Positions 7,544 through 14,569 of a stretch of DNA of 58,071 nt are shown here, in pieces (position 1 is the first letter of the stretch; each line of letters starts with the position of its first letter). This stretch comes from a delta proteobacterium ML8_F1 (GTDB lineage: Bacteria > Bacillota > Clostridia > Peptostreptococcales > Acidaminobacteraceae), in assembly GCA_002029975.1 (NCBI GenBank), contig LQBE01000015.1, positions 176 through 58,246 of the forward strand. The letters run 5' to 3'. The position numbers and the translations under genes were made by a program. Under the pieces are notes generated by a model. That model had not been told where the DNA came from and searched no databases. It saw nothing but the letters and a program-made list of their open reading frames with translations.

Positions 7544-8858
7544 GGATTTTTGCCTCCAGGGTCTTTTTCAAATCCTCGTATCCTGTTTTGCCAAGGAGGG
7601 CAAACATGTTGTTCTTGTAAGATTCCACCCCCGGCTGGTTGAAGGGATTGACCCCGATGAGATAGCCGCTCATGGCGCAGCTGAACATGAAAAAAGTCAG
7701 GAGCTTTGCAAGATTGAAGGCGTCCATGGATTCAATCCTCAAGACAATATTGGGAACCCCCCCCTCGACATGGGCGAGAAGAGTGCCCTCAAAGGCTTTT
7801 TTGTTCACTTCATTGAGACTGTAGCCGGTGAGATAGTTGAGACCGTCACGGTCCTCCTCATCCCAGGGAATACTCACATCCCGGGGCAAAGCCTCAAAGG
7901 TAAGCACCGTTTCAAAAAGATTTCTCTGTCCCTCCTGAATGTACTGCCCCAGGGAGTGCAGGTCCGTTGAAAAGAGGGCTGAAGAAGGATAGATTCCCTT
8001 GAGCTCCTTGCCTTCGGATTCACCGAAGAGCTGCTTGAACCATTCTGCAATGAAAACCATACCGGGCTCATAATTGACCAGAATCTCTATGTTTTTTCCC
8101 TTCTCCAGGAGTATTTTTCTCATGACTGCGTACTGGTGGGCGCTGTTGTCTTCAAGTCCTCCATGCCGATAGGCCTGATTCCCCGCTTCAATTCCCGCCA
8201 GAATTGCTTCGATATCGATTCCCGCCGCCGCCATGGGCACCAGACCCACCGGGGTGAACACCGAGTAACGACCCCCGATGTCATCCGGAATGGTGAAGGT
8301 CCTGTAACCCTCTTCCTCTGCCAGGGCTCTGAGCGCTCCCCTGGAAGCATCTGTCGTGGCAATAATGCGGTGTCTGGCCTCCCCGCCGTATTTCTCCTCC
8401 ATGAGCCTTCGTATGAGACGAAAGGCAATGGCGGGTTCCGTGGTAGTCCCGGATTTACTGATCACATTGACGTAAATATCCTTTTCTCTGATCACTTTCA
8501 GCAGTTCCTCCAGATAAACCCCGCTGAGGTTGTTACCCGCAAAGTACACCAAAACCCCGGGGTTTTCCCCCGGGTCGAAGCGGTTGCCCAGGGCTTCAAT
8601 CATGGCTCTGGCACCCAGATAACTGCCGCCGATGCCAATGACTACCAGGGCCTGTGCCTTTTCTTTGATTTCTTCGCCCAGGGCCATAATCTGACGAAAG
8701 ACCTCGGGATTTTGCTTTTCATGATAATCCATCCAACCAAGAAATTCCGCTCCCACGGCTGTCCTGTCCACCATGGTTTTGAAAATTTCCGCCACGGCAC
8801 CACTATGGGCCATGACGGCCTCTTGAGAGATTCCTGAATGTTCCACATTTAATTTCAT
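7536..8858 (-). CDS. pgi: Glucose-6-phosphate isomerase
   Basis: The enzyme interconverts glucose-6-phosphate and fructose-6-phosphate in the cytoplasm. The protein has 440 residues, the compact Gram-positive type. Its SIS-domain motifs are visible: VIGIGGSYLGARA, the phosphate-binding SKSGTTTEPA, GGRYSVFTPVGL, and the catalytic Glu in FGESEGKELKGI. The C-terminal NPFNQPGVESYK signature is also present. I place the start at ATG 8858, eight bases after AAGGAG; an upstream in-frame GTG at 8867 would put that site against the codon. It is first in the operon with the ROK kinase, whose start it overlaps, and supplies the entry step to glycolysis, also receiving sugar from the glycogen genes further right. 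Confidence 0.95.
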   Translation of the reverse strand: MKLNVEHSGISQEAVMAHSGAVAEIFKTMVDRTAVGAEFLGWMDYHEKQNPEVFRQIMALGEEIKEKAQALVVIGIGGSYLGARAMIEALGNRFDPGENPGVLVYFAGNNLSGVYLEELLKVIREKDIYVNVISKSGTTTEPAIAFRLIRRLMEEKYGGEARHRIIATTDASRGALRALAEEEGYRTFTIPDDIGGRYSVFTPVGLVPMAAAGIDIEAILAGIEAGNQAYRHGGLEDNSAHQYAVMRKILLEKGKNIEILVNYEPGMVFIAEWFKQLFGESEGKELKGIYPSSALFSTDLHSLGQYIQEGQRNLFETVLTFEALPRDVSIPWDEEDRDGLNYLTGYSLNEVNKKAFEGTLLAHVEGGVPNIVLRIESMDAFNLAKLLTFFMFSCAMSGYLIGVNPFNQPGVESYKNNMFALLGKTGYEDLKKTLEAKIHG

Positions 8859-8949
8859 GGGATTCACTCCTTGAAAAATTAGTTCGTTATCTTCTTTCTA
8901 CCCTTTATTATACAAGAGTTTCAGTTGATTTCCCGGTTCTGAACAACAA

Positions 8950-8987
8950 ATCTTAAAATAAAAAAACCATCCCATGACAGATGGTTT
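8950..8987 (-). terminator. Intrinsic terminator of the aor-maturase-moaD-thiF operon
   Basis: On the minus strand, AAACCATC pairs with GATGGTTT and is followed by a TTTTTTTATTTT tract. It lies just after the ThiF-like gene. Confidence 0.8.
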
Positions 8988-8995
8988 GAAAATAT

Positions 8996-9712
8996 TCAAG
9001 GCTCTATTTTACCGTTCAAAGGAAGGATGTCAAATTCATTGTTGAGAAGATCGATGAAAAGCATCCTGTTTCTCAGGACCTCGCCCCTCCCTAGAAGCAC
9101 CTTGAGCCCTTCCGAGACCTGCACGGCAGCCACCAGAGCCGGGGTGAAGGAAGGATTCCCCAGAATCGCCTCCCTGCCCTTGTCCTGTTTCCCGGGATAA
9201 ATGCTTTCCAGAGTCCCTTCACCAGGGAAGATTGTCGCCACCTGGGCATACCAACCGGCAATGGCACCGTAAATCAAAGGGATACCCATATCCCCTGAAA
9301 TTCCGGCTGCAAGCTTTCTGGCCCCAATGCTGTCCAGGGCGTCAAATACCAGATCGTGGCCGGCTATTATTTCCCGGGCGTTTTCCTCTGTGAGATAGGT
9401 CTCACGGACGGTAATGCTGACCCTGGGGTTCACCGAGGCCATCCTTCTTTGCGCCGCTCTCGCCTTGGAAACGCCGATGAGATCCTCCGTAGCCAGGAGC
9501 TGTCGATTGAGATTGCTTTCATCAAAACAGTCTCCGTCCACCACGGTGATGGCTTCAATCCCCAGACGACCGAGCATTTCCACCACATATCCCCCCAGAC
9601 CGCCACAACCCAGAACGCACACTTTTTTTGAATGCAGCATGAGGACTTCTTCCTCACTCAGCATTTGAAGATTCTTCGCGTACCGCTTTGATAGCCTGCC
9701 GGTATTCTCCAT
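8996..9712 (-). CDS. ThiF/MoeB/HesA-type adenylyltransferase
   Basis: This E1-like enzyme of 238 residues would activate the C-terminal glycine of a ubiquitin-like sulfur carrier as an acyl-adenylate. It has the nucleotide-binding loop VLGCGGLGGYVVEMLGR, an Asp in VVDGD and the FDESNLNRQ motif with the conserved Arg. The zinc-binding CxxC pairs of E. coli MoeB and a catalytic cysteine after the adenylation domain are missing; the equivalent region reads LESIYPGKQDKG. I start it at ATG 9712, six bases after GAGGTG; GTG 9721 is an alternative. It follows the MoaD-like gene by about 30 bases, and that carrier is its natural partner. This suggests a dedicated sulfur-transfer pair for the pterin cofactor of the aldehyde oxidoreductase in the same operon. 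Confidence 0.85.
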   Translation of the reverse strand: MENTGRLSKRYAKNLQMLSEEEVLMLHSKKVCVLGCGGLGGYVVEMLGRLGIEAITVVDGDCFDESNLNRQLLATEDLIGVSKARAAQRRMASVNPRVSITVRETYLTEENAREIIAGHDLVFDALDSIGARKLAAGISGDMGIPLIYGAIAGWYAQVATIFPGEGTLESIYPGKQDKGREAILGNPSFTPALVAAVQVSEGLKVLLGRGEVLRNRMLFIDLLNNEFDILPLNGKIEP

Positions 9713-9745
9713 GACCAACACCTCATCCCCGCTGTATTTTCCCCA

Positions 9746-9970
9746 TCAACCTCCACCCACCGGTGGGAAGATGGATACCACATCCCCGTCTTCAAGAGCC
9801 TGTTCCAAGTCCCCGTCTCTTCCATTGACCAGAAGAATGGCGACCTCTTCCTCAGGAATTCCCAGGTCTTCAATGATCAAACCAGGGGTGACCCCTGCTT
9901 CAAAGTCCTTTGAAAGCACTTTGCCTCTTCCTTCTCTCAATGTGGCAAAAAGCCTGATTTTGACCTCCAC
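9746..9970 (-). CDS. MoaD/ThiS-like sulfur-carrier protein
   Basis: This beta-grasp protein of 74 residues ends in PPVGGG, the C-terminal diglycine tail that is thiocarboxylated in MoaD. The strand pattern KIRLFATLREGRGK at the start and GDVVSIFPPVGGG at the end fit MoaD, which supplies sulfur for the dithiolene of molybdopterin. It starts at GTG 9970 behind a strong AAGGAGGTG. No MoaE (large subunit of molybdopterin synthase) is in the window, so the acceptor is either encoded elsewhere or is a different protein. It sits between the radical-SAM maturase and the ThiF-like activator, implying cofactor work specific to the tungsten enzyme. Confidence 0.85.
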   Translation of the reverse strand: MEVKIRLFATLREGRGKVLSKDFEAGVTPGLIIEDLGIPEEEVAILLVNGRDGDLEQALEDGDVVSIFPPVGGG

Positions 9971-9988
9971 GCCGACACCTCCTTCCCC

Positions 9989-11029
9989 CTACACGCAGTA
10001 AATGATATTCCGGGACCACAGACAATCCGCACAGGACGGGGTATTGCCATGGCAGTCCGCCGCCGTTGACCTGACAAAGTCGCAGCCCTCCACAAGGTCA
10101 CAGTCCATGCAGGAGGGATAGCGGTTGCCCTTGACCATGTTCCGAAAAGTGACATAGTGAGGGTCCTCCCAGAGTTCCAGAAGGGTTTTTTCCATCACCC
10201 TGCCATAGACCGCTTTTTCAATTTTTTTGAGACGGTTGAAAACCACCTCTTCACCAGAATGCATCAAGCGGTAACATGGTGTCACCTCACCCAGAGAATT
10301 GACCACCATGGCTTCATAGTCGACGAAACGACACACCCGGTCAGTTTTTACCCGGGATTCTGTAATTCTAAGTTCAAGACCCTTTCTAAAGGCCAGAGGA
10401 CGTATCCCCTGGAAATAATTGTAGATTTCCCGGTTGTCAAACTGGGTGTAAAGGATTTTCTCTGCGTCTTCAAGGGTCACTGGAATCATATTTGAAAGAA
10501 TCAATTCCGAAGCCCCCAGATTCGAAGCCATCTCAATCACCGCTGGTATGTCTTTTTGGTTGTCTTTCGACACAACCATCTGTATCTGGAGCTGGGGTGT
10601 ATGGGACCTGTGGCGGCGTTTGACTGCATCCATCCCTTGAAGGTTTTTCAACAATTCAAAGTATTCAAAGCCCCTGATCCGGTCGTAGACACTGGCTGAT
10701 CCATCCACAGAAACCACAAGCCTGTCGACATGCCTGACAAAAAGCTCCGACATGTCCTCATCCAGGGTGGTGCCGTTGGTGGTCACTGTGACCCTGTAGC
10801 CGTCAAGCCGGGGAAGAATCTCTTTGAAGGCCGGATGGACCGTGGGTTCTCCAATGCCTCCCAGGACAATTTCCTTCAAAGAGGGATTGTCCCCAAGCTC
10901 CCCGATTATCTTCTCCAGCATCTCATGGGACATATGCCCGCCAAGATCCGGCCAATTATGGCGGTAACACATGACACAGTTGAGATTACAGGCGTCTGTC
11001 AATTCAATGTAGAGCTTTTCAAAGGGCAT
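9989..11029 (-). CDS. Radical SAM/SPASM protein, tungsten oxidoreductase maturase type
   Basis: This 346-residue protein has the radical SAM cluster motif CNLNCVMC close to its N-terminus, the GGIGEPTVHP glycine motif, and a C-terminal SPASM-like region rich in cysteine (CMDCDLVEGC, then C-H-G-N-T-P-S-C-A-D-C) for additional iron-sulfur clusters. This layout, next to an aldehyde ferredoxin oxidoreductase and a MoaD-like protein, matches the group described as tungsten cofactor oxidoreductase radical SAM maturases. The exact reaction is not established. I choose ATG 11029, seven bases after GGAGGT; the upstream ATG at 11044 contains that site within its own codons. It is separated from aor by 84 bases carrying a strong hairpin that may lower its expression relative to the enzyme. 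Confidence 0.85.
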   Translation of the reverse strand: MPFEKLYIELTDACNLNCVMCYRHNWPDLGGHMSHEMLEKIIGELGDNPSLKEIVLGGIGEPTVHPAFKEILPRLDGYRVTVTTNGTTLDEDMSELFVRHVDRLVVSVDGSASVYDRIRGFEYFELLKNLQGMDAVKRRHRSHTPQLQIQMVVSKDNQKDIPAVIEMASNLGASELILSNMIPVTLEDAEKILYTQFDNREIYNYFQGIRPLAFRKGLELRITESRVKTDRVCRFVDYEAMVVNSLGEVTPCYRLMHSGEEVVFNRLKKIEKAVYGRVMEKTLLELWEDPHYVTFRNMVKGNRYPSCMDCDLVEGCDFVRSTAADCHGNTPSCADCLWSRNIIYCV

Positions 11030-11053
11030 TGCAAATACCTCCATTCAAGAAAA

Positions 11054-11083
11054 GCTTCCGGGAGCGGCTAAGCTCCCGGAAGC
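11054..11083 (-). terminator. Intercistronic hairpin between aor and its maturase, possible partial terminator
   Basis: GCTTCCGGGAGC pairs perfectly over 12 bases with GCTCCCGGAAGC around a six-base loop. On the minus strand it is followed by TTTTCTTG. It lies inside the aor operon, so it may act as a leaky terminator or as an mRNA-stabilising 3' end for aor. Confidence 0.6.
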
Positions 11084-11113
11084 GTCAATACCCATCCTGT
11101 ACCAGGGAAAATC

Positions 11114-12904
11114 CTATAGACCCAGCTGGTCTTTTCTTTCCTTCGACGGTACGCCATCGGTTCCCCAGCCCCTCAGTTCATAGTACTCAGGAAGCATTTT
11201 GCTGAGCTGGTTCACTAATCCCTTGGAGGGTCCCTCAGGAATTTCATCCTCCAGCAGTCTCTTGGGCAGGGTGTCTTCAGCAGGCGTAATTCCCGCTGCA
11301 AGGTTGAAGACCCGTTCAAGGTTGTAGATTCTTTCTCCCGCTTCCAGGACCCCGTTGCCGTCCAACTCAGCGCCTACAATGGCATTGAACATGGCTGCAT
11401 AATCAGGCGCTCCCATGGCAAAGGAGGTAAACAGGCACAGTCCTGAAGAATCGATAAAAGCTGTGAAATCCTGGAAGATTTTAGTCCAGGGCGCTTTGTC
11501 CTCCAGGGCGAAACGGTCCAGTTTTTCCGGCAGTCCCAATATCTCCGGAGAAATCATGTAGCCGCGGACGTGACAGCCGCCACGGTTCGAGGTGGCGTAG
11601 GAAAGACCCTGTCCCTGGATTCCCCGGGGATCGTAGGCGGGAAGCTCCTGTTTTTTGACTGACATGGAGAGCTCGGGTACGCCAAAGGCATCACAGAGTC
11701 TATAGGATCCATCGGCCATTTTGTCGCCAAGGCCCTCTCTCATACCGATTTTCTTGGTCCACTCAACAATGGCTTCGGCACTGCCGAATTCCAGGGGAAC
11801 CCCCCCGAGATTTTCATCTTTGAGCAGGCCCTTTTGATTGAGTTCCATAGCTGCCGCAATGGTGGTCCCTGTGGAAATCGTGTCCAGACCCATTTCATTG
11901 CACCAGTAGTTGGCTTTGATGATGGCGCCCATGTCGTCCACGCCACAGTCTCCACCGAAGGCCCAGATGGTTTCATACTCCGGTCCGCCCCCCTCGATGT
12001 CATCCACCTTGGTATAACGACCGCAGGCAATGGGACACCGGTAGCAGGGATCCTTTTTCACGAGATACTTTTCAGCCAGCAACTCGCCACTGATATTCTC
12101 CGCCCCTGGGAATTGCGAGCTCTGGAAGTTGTTGACGGGGAAGGCGCCGTTTTCATTGATGATGTTGACAAGCACCGCCGTCCCATAGGCCGGCAGTCCC
12201 TGACCCGTGACGCCGTTTTCTCTGATTTTGGTATTGCAAGTCTTGATGACTTCTTTCAATTCTTCTTCGTTTGCCACGGCAACCTTTTTAGTGCCGCGGA
12301 CAGTGACCGCCTTGAGATTTTTCGAACCCATCACGGCTCCAACCCCGGACCTGCCCGCAGCCCTGGACTCTTCGTTCATCACTGCCGCCATCAGGGACTG
12401 TTTTTCTCCCGCGGGGCCGATGGTCATAACCCGGGATTTTTCCGGAATTTCTTTCATGAGGGTTCTTGTGGTATCAGAGGTGACCTTGCCCCAGACGTGG
12501 GAGGCATCCCGGATTTCCACTTTTTCATCCTCAATCATGACATACACCGGTTTGTCGCTTTTGCCTTCAACAATGATCATATCGTAGCCGGCGAATTTCA
12601 GCTCCGCACCCCAGTATCCCCCTGAGTTTGACGAGGCGATGGTACCGGTAAGGGGTGATTTTGTCACCACCATATACCTTCCTCCAGTAGGAGCTGTGGT
12701 ACCGGTCATGGGTCCAGTCACTGCAATGAGCTTGTTTTCAGGACTCAGGGCATCCACTAGGGGATCCACTTCATCTACAAAAAACTTCGTTCCGAGGCCG
12801 CGACCACCGACCCATTTCTTGGCCAGCTCCAGGTCGAGATTCTCCACCTTGCAAGTGCCTTCCGTCAGGTTGATTCTCAGATACTTTCCATGGTAACCGT
12901 ACAT
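11114..12904 (-). CDS. aor: Tungsten-containing aldehyde ferredoxin oxidoreductase
   Basis: The enzyme oxidises aldehydes to carboxylic acids (or the reverse) with ferredoxin, using a tungsten bis-pterin and one [4Fe-4S] cluster. The 596 residues match the AOR family: N-terminal pterin-binding domain (GKYLRINLTEG, GGRGLGTKFF, GPMTGTTAPTGGRYMVVTKS), then the cluster ligands CYRCPIAC with a late Cys in DSSGLCLF, and GDCGVDDMGAI in between. I start it at ATG 12904, eight bases after AAGGAGG. It heads an operon with the radical-SAM maturase, MoaD-like and ThiF-like genes, and lies beside cofactor genes moaC, moaA, moeA and moaB. In a fermenter it would detoxify aldehydes from amino-acid breakdown or couple acids to alcohols. 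Substrate range cannot be told. Confidence 0.93.
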   Translation of the reverse strand: MYGYHGKYLRINLTEGTCKVENLDLELAKKWVGGRGLGTKFFVDEVDPLVDALSPENKLIAVTGPMTGTTAPTGGRYMVVTKSPLTGTIASSNSGGYWGAELKFAGYDMIIVEGKSDKPVYVMIEDEKVEIRDASHVWGKVTSDTTRTLMKEIPEKSRVMTIGPAGEKQSLMAAVMNEESRAAGRSGVGAVMGSKNLKAVTVRGTKKVAVANEEELKEVIKTCNTKIRENGVTGQGLPAYGTAVLVNIINENGAFPVNNFQSSQFPGAENISGELLAEKYLVKKDPCYRCPIACGRYTKVDDIEGGGPEYETIWAFGGDCGVDDMGAIIKANYWCNEMGLDTISTGTTIAAAMELNQKGLLKDENLGGVPLEFGSAEAIVEWTKKIGMREGLGDKMADGSYRLCDAFGVPELSMSVKKQELPAYDPRGIQGQGLSYATSNRGGCHVRGYMISPEILGLPEKLDRFALEDKAPWTKIFQDFTAFIDSSGLCLFTSFAMGAPDYAAMFNAIVGAELDGNGVLEAGERIYNLERVFNLAAGITPAEDTLPKRLLEDEIPEGPSKGLVNQLSKMLPEYYELRGWGTDGVPSKERKDQLGL

Positions 12905-12960
12905 AGAACATCCTCCTTTTTTTGGCGCGCTCAAGCTGTGTGAGTCGCTAGAAATAATTA

Positions 12961-13034
12961 ACCGTGGTGCATTAATCTATTCCAATTCCTTTCCAAAAGG
13001 GAGGCAATACAGTTTCCTACATCACCCATTGGTC
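12961..13034 (+). promoter_or_regulatory. Moco-RNA-like element, lying antisense to the flanking genes
   Basis: The plus strand has a CCTTTC/GGGAGG hairpin (12988-12993 with 12999-13004), then CAATACAGTTTCCTAC (13005-13020), enclosed by a helix of ACC-GTGGTG (12961-12969) with CATCAC and a following GGT. The GGGAGGCAA..GTTTCCTAC combination is what I recall of the Moco (molybdenum/tungsten cofactor) RNA motif, and the genes around it are cofactor genes. The puzzle is that both neighbours, aor and moaC, read the other way. I may have the strand of the consensus wrong; if so, this is an ordinary leader element 57 bases upstream of aor. Confidence 0.4.
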
Positions 13035-13097
13035 AGCCCTCGTAGAGAATCGGTCTCCTTAGAGAATCTGACTCGGAATTTGGTAACCCCTTGTCCT

Positions 13098-13598
13098 TTA
13101 CAGTGAATTGATGACTTCCCCCTGGCGCTGATAGGTGCCGGATTTTCCTCCGGTCTTGTACACCAGGCGGATTTCACCGATGACCATGTCCTTGTCCACG
13201 GCCTTGCACATATCGTAGATGGTCAGACCTGCGATACCCACCGCCGTCAGGGCCTCCATTTCCACTCCGGTCCGGCCTTTCAGGGCCACCCGGGATTCCA
13301 TCAGAATCCGGTTGCCGTCGATTTCAAAGGAAAGGTCGACACTGGTGAGCATCAAGGGATGGCACATGGGGATGAGGTCGCTGGTTCTTTTGGCTCCCAG
13401 GATGCCGGCAATCTGGGCCACTCCCAGGACATCCCCCTTCTTGAAGCCGCCCTCGGCCACCAGTCTGATGGTCTCGTCTCCCATGGAGATGCTCCCCCGG
13501 GCGACTGCCACCCTCAGGGTGTCCTCCTTGTCCGTCACTGAAACCATCCTCGCCCTGCCGTCGGGGTTGAAATGGGTCAGTGGATTTTCTTCCTTCAT
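13098..13598 (-). CDS. moaC: Cyclic pyranopterin monophosphate synthase MoaC
   Basis: MoaC converts the MoaA product (3',8-cyclo-7,8-dihydro-GTP) into cyclic pyranopterin monophosphate, the first stable intermediate of molybdenum/tungsten cofactor. The 166-residue protein has the standard length and motifs: LTHFNPDGRARMVSVTDK at the start, IPMCHPLMLTSVDL with catalytic His, GVEMEALTAVGIAGLTIYDMCKA, and the Lys-Asp pair in KAVDKDMVIG. It starts at ATG 13598 after GGGGGGAGA and follows moaA by 14 bases. It is the last gene of the moaB-moeA-moeA2-moaA-moaC run; a 193-base gap with the Moco-like element separates it from aor. Confidence 0.97.
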   Translation of the reverse strand: MKEENPLTHFNPDGRARMVSVTDKEDTLRVAVARGSISMGDETIRLVAEGGFKKGDVLGVAQIAGILGAKRTSDLIPMCHPLMLTSVDLSFEIDGNRILMESRVALKGRTGVEMEALTAVGIAGLTIYDMCKAVDKDMVIGEIRLVYKTGGKSGTYQRQGEVINSL

Positions 13599-13612
13599 CA
13601 GGTTCTCCCCCC

Positions 13613-14569
13613 TTAACCGCCGATTTTAAACATATTCCGGCTGATGATTTTCCCCTCTTCAAGATGGTGCTCGGCGGGTTTATTGAACACCGTCCGCCTG
13701 AGGGTCGCTTCCAGTAAATCCGGTGAATCCACCAGGGGCCTCAGGGGAATCTCTTCATCCGAGTGCAGGCAGGGTTTGAGAAAACCCTCTGATGTCAGAC
13801 GGATGCGATTGCACAGACTGCAGAATTTGCAGGATATCGGGCTGATCAGCCCGACCTTCCCCTTGCCCCGGGGCAGGCGATAGTAAGTCGCCGGGGAACT
13901 CGGATCGTCCCCCTTGACCGGCACAAGGCCCGGCACCCGCCGAAGGACTTCCTCATTGGAGATGAAGTGGGACTTTGACCAGTTGGCCACCTCCCCAATG
14001 GGCATCAGCTCGATAAAACGCACATCCACCGCCTCATCCCGGGTCATTGCGACAAAATCCTCAATTTCCCCGTCGTTGAAACCATTGATCAGCACCACAT
14101 TGATTTTGATGGGGGTGAGCCCGGCCTGCCTTGCCGCCTGGATTCCCTTCAGGGCCTTTTTCAGGTCCCCTCCCCGGGTCATCTCCCTGTAACCCTGGGG
14201 ATTCAGGGTGTCGAGGCTGATATTGACCCGGTTAAGACCGGCTTTTTTGAGATCTTCAGCCATTTCCTCCAGGTAGATACCATTGGTGGTCATGGTGATT
14301 TCCCTGATTTGCGGGTGGCTGCGGATTTTTTTTACCAGGGTCACGATATCAGGTCGGACCAGGGGCTCCCCCCCTGTCAATCGGATTTTGTCCACTCCGA
14401 GCCTCGCCATGACCCCGACGATTTTGTCGATTTCTTCGTAGCTCAGAATATCCTCCCGGGCAATCTTCTCCACCCCTTTTTCTGGCATGCAGTACTTGCA
14501 CCGGAGATTGCAACGATCCGTCACTGATATTCTGAGATAGTTGATATTCCTGCCTTGTCCGTCAATCAT
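13613..14569 (-). CDS. moaA: GTP 3',8-cyclase MoaA
   Basis: MoaA is the radical SAM enzyme that rearranges GTP in the first step of molybdopterin synthesis. The 318-residue protein has the N-terminal SAM cluster motif CNLRCKYC, the GGEPLVRPD motif, and the C-terminal substrate-binding cluster ligands in CKFCSLCNRIRLTS with a later Cys (LKPC). It ends in the conserved GG. I start it at ATG 14569 behind AAGGCGGTGG; an upstream in-frame ATG at 14611 would run far into moeA-PBP. The chosen start overlaps that gene's stop by eight bases, showing tight coupling. moaC follows. Confidence 0.96.
   Translation of the reverse strand: MIDGQGRNINYLRISVTDRCNLRCKYCMPEKGVEKIAREDILSYEEIDKIVGVMARLGVDKIRLTGGEPLVRPDIVTLVKKIRSHPQIREITMTTNGIYLEEMAEDLKKAGLNRVNISLDTLNPQGYREMTRGGDLKKALKGIQAARQAGLTPIKINVVLINGFNDGEIEDFVAMTRDEAVDVRFIELMPIGEVANWSKSHFISNEEVLRRVPGLVPVKGDDPSSPATYYRLPRGKGKVGLISPISCKFCSLCNRIRLTSEGFLKPCLHSDEEIPLRPLVDSPDLLEATLRRTVFNKPAEHHLEEGKIISRNMFKIGG

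Noticed and set aside
11834-12625. A 263-codon plus-strand frame inside aor
   Set aside because: It is opposite an unmistakable AOR; the long frame is a by-product of codon bias.
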